From an uncultured Prevotella sp. (GTDB taxonomy: Bacteria > Bacteroidota > Bacteroidia > Bacteroidales > Bacteroidaceae), in NCBI GenBank assembly GCA_947164965.1, contig CAMUYR010000006.1, positions 1 through 64,000 of the forward strand: a DNA stretch of 64,000 nt, given 5' to 3'. Each line of letters opens with the position of its first letter. Position 1 is the stretch's first letter. Shown here piece by piece: positions 61,297-64,000 of this stretch. Under the pieces are notes generated by a model. It did no database searches. It was not told the origin of the DNA and saw only the letters and a program-made list of their open reading frames with translations. A program made the translations under genes and the position numbers.

Positions 61297-61325
61297 CGTG
61301 AGGCTTTCAATGGCAAAGCCTCACG
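61297..61325 (+). terminator. hairpin ending the susCD operon
   Basis: A perfect 11-bp stem (61297-61307 with 61315-61325, 7-nt loop). There is no T-run right after it, so termination is likely but not certain. Confidence 0.6.
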
Positions 61326-61384
61326 ATATATACTAATAATTTTAAAAAAAACACGGTTTTGCGTGGATTTCATAATTAATTATT

Positions 61385-61392
61385 TACCTTTG
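61385..61392 (+). promoter_or_regulatory. -7 box of the 316-aa protein gene
   Basis: TACCTTTG, 54 nt before the ATG at 61447. No copy of the CG-centred operator was found at the expected distance. Confidence 0.55.
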
Positions 61393-61446
61393 CAAAGGAT
61401 TATTTTATTTAAATACATTTTTATTATAAACTAAAACATTGTTATT

Positions 61447-62397
61447 ATGAAGAAAATTTTACTTAGTGCAGTGGCTCTCGTAGCCACAATGAGCGTAAAT
61501 GCTCAGGAGTTAGCTCCTGTTACAAAGACTATCACCGATGCTATCTTTACTGGTGATCCTACTGTTAAGGCCAAGGAAGCTGATGAAAAATTTACACTTT
61601 GGCCAACCGCTGCTGGTACGCAATTTGGTTCTACTGAGAATGTAGTTGTCAAGAACTTGTATGATGACAATGCTAAACCTACTGGCTTGTCAAAGAACGA
61701 CCTCAAAATCAATGGTGTAGACTTTGGTTCTGAAACTGGCGTTCAGGGAAACACCAATGGTCCTGGTCCGGCAGCAAGTGCTGGAGAGTATCCCACTCAG
61801 GGTTGGATTATGACCTTCGACGTCAAAAAGGACGGTTATCTCTATGTTATCCACAAAGGCAGCAACAACAAAAACTATGTTGTATGGGAGCAGGAACTGC
61901 GTATTCCCTATGCTATGTCAATGATTTGCGAGAGCGACGATGCTAAGTATATTGCCAGCTTCGACCTTGCAACTCAGGACACTCTGCTTGTTACCGAGGA
62001 AGGCATTACCACCGTTATTGCTGGTAAGGCTATCCAACAGCCCAAAGACTACAATGCAAAGATTGATGTTCAGAAAGGTGGCAAGTACACCGGCGGTACA
62101 GCAGTTATCAAGTTCCCCGTTTATGCAAACTGCAAATATGATGTTCATGCCACAGGTTCTAAGATTACCTACGCAGGCTTCATTTTCAGCACACAGGATG
62201 ACGTAGTCATCACAAGCGAAGGTGAAGACTATAAGTACACCTTCTTTGATGATTTAAATGGCAATCCTACAGCTATAAGCACTGTTAAGGCTGCCGTTGA
62301 GAACAACGCAGCTATCTACAATGTAGCTGGTCAGCAGGTTAGCAAGGACTACAAGGGTCTTGTTATCAAGAATGGTAAGAAGATGATTCAGAAGTAA
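61447..62397 (+). CDS. secreted beta-rich protein of unknown function with sorting tail
   Basis: This 316-aa protein has a signal peptide (MKKILLSAVALVATMSVNA), then a single beta-rich domain with GWIMTFDVKKDGYLYVIHKG and YTGGTAVIKFPVYANCKYDVHATGSKITYAGF. The latter stretch resembles modules in the N-terminal half of the pectin methylesterase and suggests a glycan-binding role. The tail is TAISTVK, IYNVAGQQVSK and GLVIKNGKKMIQK. It is monocistronic with its own promoter and terminator. No catalytic motif was seen. Confidence 0.75.
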   Translation: MKKILLSAVALVATMSVNAQELAPVTKTITDAIFTGDPTVKAKEADEKFTLWPTAAGTQFGSTENVVVKNLYDDNAKPTGLSKNDLKINGVDFGSETGVQGNTNGPGPAASAGEYPTQGWIMTFDVKKDGYLYVIHKGSNNKNYVVWEQELRIPYAMSMICESDDAKYIASFDLATQDTLLVTEEGITTVIAGKAIQQPKDYNAKIDVQKGGKYTGGTAVIKFPVYANCKYDVHATGSKITYAGFIFSTQDDVVITSEGEDYKYTFFDDLNGNPTAISTVKAAVENNAAIYNVAGQQVSKDYKGLVIKNGKKMIQK

Positions 62398-62420
62398 TAC
62401 GGATTACTAACGATAAAATT

Positions 62421-62456
62421 CAAAATGGTGTAGTCACAGCAGGCTGCACCATTTTG
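62421..62456 (+). terminator. terminator of the 316-aa protein gene
   Basis: CAAAATGGTG (62421-62430) pairs with CACCATTTTG (62447-62456). The loop holds a further CAGC/GCTG pair. It lies 23 bp after the stop. Confidence 0.7.
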
Positions 62457-62475
62457 TTAATTGGGAATAATGTCG

Positions 62476-62483
62476 TATCTTTG
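62476..62483 (+). promoter_or_regulatory. -7 box of the last pectate lyase gene
   Basis: TATCTTTG, 28 nt before the ATG at 62512. Confidence 0.6.
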
Positions 62484-62511
62484 CAATCGAGACAAACTCT
62501 TAATCGATAAT

Positions 62512-64000
62512 ATGAATATCTACTTTAAAATCTGTACTCTGATAATAGTACTCTTTACATGTTGTACTGTCACTTATGCGCAAGATGAGGAACAAGTGGC
62601 ATTCCCTGGTGCCGAGGGTTTCGGACGCTACACGACTGGCGGACGAGGCGGTAAGGTGTATCATGTAACCACCTTAGAGGATGGCACACAGACAGGAACA
62701 TTCCGATGGGCTTGCAATCAAAGTGGCAAGCGTACCATTGTATTCGACGTATCAGGTACCATCATGCTGAAATCGGAACTGAAGATCAAAAATGGTAATG
62801 TGACCATTGCTGGGCAGAGTGCTCCTGGTGACGGCATCTGTATTGCCAACTATCCGTTTGTCATAGCCTGTAAGAACATCATCATCCGCTATATGCGCTT
62901 CCGCTTAGGCAATGAGGCTCTCAAGACAAACCCCACAGCCCATGAAGGCGATGGATTGGGGGGTATGGACTCAGAAAACATCATCATTGACCACTGTTCC
63001 GTAAGTTGGTCAATTGACGAATGCCTCAGTGTCTATGGTTCAAAAAACACGACCGTACAATGGTGTATCGTTTCCCAAAGTCTCAACAACGCAGGTCATT
63101 CGAAAGGAGCCCATGGATATGGCGGTAACTGGGGCGGTAGCGGAGCATCATATCATCATAACCTGATGGCTCATCACATCTCACGCACTCCACGTCTTGG
63201 TCCACGTCCTGGTACACAGACCGATGAACGCATGGATATGCGCAACAATGTCATCTACAACTGGATTGACAACGGAGTATATGGCGGTGAAGGCATGAAT
63301 GTCAATATCGTCAACAACTACTATAAGCCTGGTAAAGACACCAAAACAGGAGCAAAAGGCATGCGTATTGCAGCCCCTGGCATCCGCACTAGCGAATATA
63401 CCAAGCATAACAGCGGAAGTCCCAATCAGTGGGATATTATGTGGCATGTATGGGGCAAATACTATGTAGATGGTAATGTAAATTCAAAATATGCTCAGGT
63501 AACCAACGACAACTGGACATACGGCATCTATAACCAAATAGACAACAGTAAGGTGGACAACACTTATACTGAAACCACTAAGGACACTCTGCGCATCACG
63601 ACACCCATTCCTTATGAAGCGGTCACCACACATACAGCAGAAAAAGCCTACGAACAGGTACTGGCCTTTGCAGGAGCTTCGCTACATCGTGATGCATTGG
63701 ATGTTGTGATAATTAACGACACCCGCGACGGCACTGCAACATATACAGGCAGCGGCTGTAAGAATGGTATCATCAATTCACAGGACGATGCCGGAGGGTG
63801 GCCTACCCTCAACCAGACGGAAGCCAAGGCTGACACCGACGGTGACGGTATGCCTGACGAATGGGAAACATCCAACGGGCTCAATCCTAACGAGGCTAGC
63901 GATGGTAATACCCTTGGCGAAGGAGGTTACACTCATCTAGAAATTTATCTGAACTCGCTAGTCTCAGACATTACGGAGAATCAGAATAAAGGAGGCATCA
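62512..64000 (+). CDS. pectate lyase-like PL1 enzyme, 3' end outside the window
   Basis: The open frame runs from ATG to the window end (496 codons, no stop). It has a signal peptide (MNIYFKICTLIIVLFTCC... AQDEEQ), then VAFPGAEGFGRYTTGGRGGKV, GTFRWACNQSGKRTIVFDVSG, IIIRYMRFRLGNE, IIDHCSVSWSIDECLS, HHNLMAHHISRTPRLGPR and, near residue 443, DTDGDGMPDEWETSNGLNP, a type 3 calcium-binding repeat. It is a paralogue of the enzyme at 49255-51012, with the same order of modules. A sorting tail may follow beyond the edge. Confidence 0.88.
   Translation, partial: MNIYFKICTLIIVLFTCCTVTYAQDEEQVAFPGAEGFGRYTTGGRGGKVYHVTTLEDGTQTGTFRWACNQSGKRTIVFDVSGTIMLKSELKIKNGNVTIAGQSAPGDGICIANYPFVIACKNIIIRYMRFRLGNEALKTNPTAHEGDGLGGMDSENIIIDHCSVSWSIDECLSVYGSKNTTVQWCIVSQSLNNAGHSKGAHGYGGNWGGSGASYHHNLMAHHISRTPRLGPRPGTQTDERMDMRNNVIYNWIDNGVYGGEGMNVNIVNNYYKPGKDTKTGAKGMRIAAPGIRTSEYTKHNSGSPNQWDIMWHVWGKYYVDGNVNSKYAQVTNDNWTYGIYNQIDNSKVDNTYTETTKDTLRITTPIPYEAVTTHTAEKAYEQVLAFAGASLHRDALDVVIINDTRDGTATYTGSGCKNGIINSQDDAGGWPTLNQTEAKADTDGDGMPDEWETSNGLNPNEASDGNTLGEGGYTHLEIYLNSLVSDITENQNKGGI

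Noticed and set aside
62404..62419. Operator copy before the last pectate lyase
   Set aside because: Only partial match (TTACTAACGATAAAAT), with centre 64.5 bp from the -7 box; too weak to include.

Overview
The window looks like a chromosome segment of a gut or rumen Prevotella-type bacterium (Bacteroidota, Bacteroidales). The grounds are: a SusC/SusD pair with pectin-degrading enzymes, BACON and BspA-like modules, DUF4369 and DUF4924 family proteins, many extracellular proteins sharing a Prevotella-style C-terminal tail, and almost every transcription unit starting with a Bacteroidota -7 promoter box (TAnnTTTG), often right upstream of a short leader. No phage, plasmid or conjugative genes were seen. 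Species cannot be fixed from the sequence alone.

Region 1 (1-41.9 kb) is mostly housekeeping. It opens with a repeat-rich, gene-poor 530 bp (22-bp tandem repeats and a nested GC-rich palindrome), then an M6 metalloprotease and folA. A long leftward operon follows: FtsB-like protein, 4-TM protein, DUF4369 lipoprotein, dihydroorotase, phosphoesterase, PlsC, ExbB, a 43-aa membrane protein and two ExbD proteins. Next come dnaX, asnA, a second M6 protease, tRNA-Arg(CCG), the rny-zapA group, rmlA, a GHMP-kinase/nucleotidyltransferase fusion, an ECF-like sigma factor, rpe, fmt and a LytS/LytTR-type two-component pair. Divergent from that pair is a four-gene operon of unknown role: a caspase-like protease on a long charged helix, a beta-barrel, a BACON lipoprotein and a 14-repeat RCC1 protein. 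A ClC channel operon, ndk and a LysE/DUF4924/rmlD/prfC/YrdC operon follow, then a ROK glucokinase.

Region 2 (42-64 kb) is a pectin utilisation locus: a GH115 enzyme divergent from a GH28-GH105 fusion, two PL1 pectate lyases, a 1363-aa pectin methylesterase, a small lipoprotein, SusC, SusD, a small lipoprotein, an unknown secreted protein, and a further pectate lyase cut by the window end. Together these would de-esterify homogalacturonan, cleave it by lysis and hydrolysis, remove unsaturated end sugars and import the oligomers. No regulator of the locus is in the window.

The most notable new observation is a 16-bp palindromic motif centred on CG. It occurs upstream of four pectin transcription units, with its centre 50.5, 51.5, 51.5 and 62.5 bp before the -7 box, so all copies lie on one helical face. 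Other leads are the caspase/RCC1 operon, a candidate small RNA in the 3' flank of the GH115 gene, a 205-bp MITE-like inverted repeat, the kinase/uridylyltransferase fusion, and several small membrane or lipoprotein genes under 60 aa. All functional calls rest on reading motifs by eye; no database search was run.
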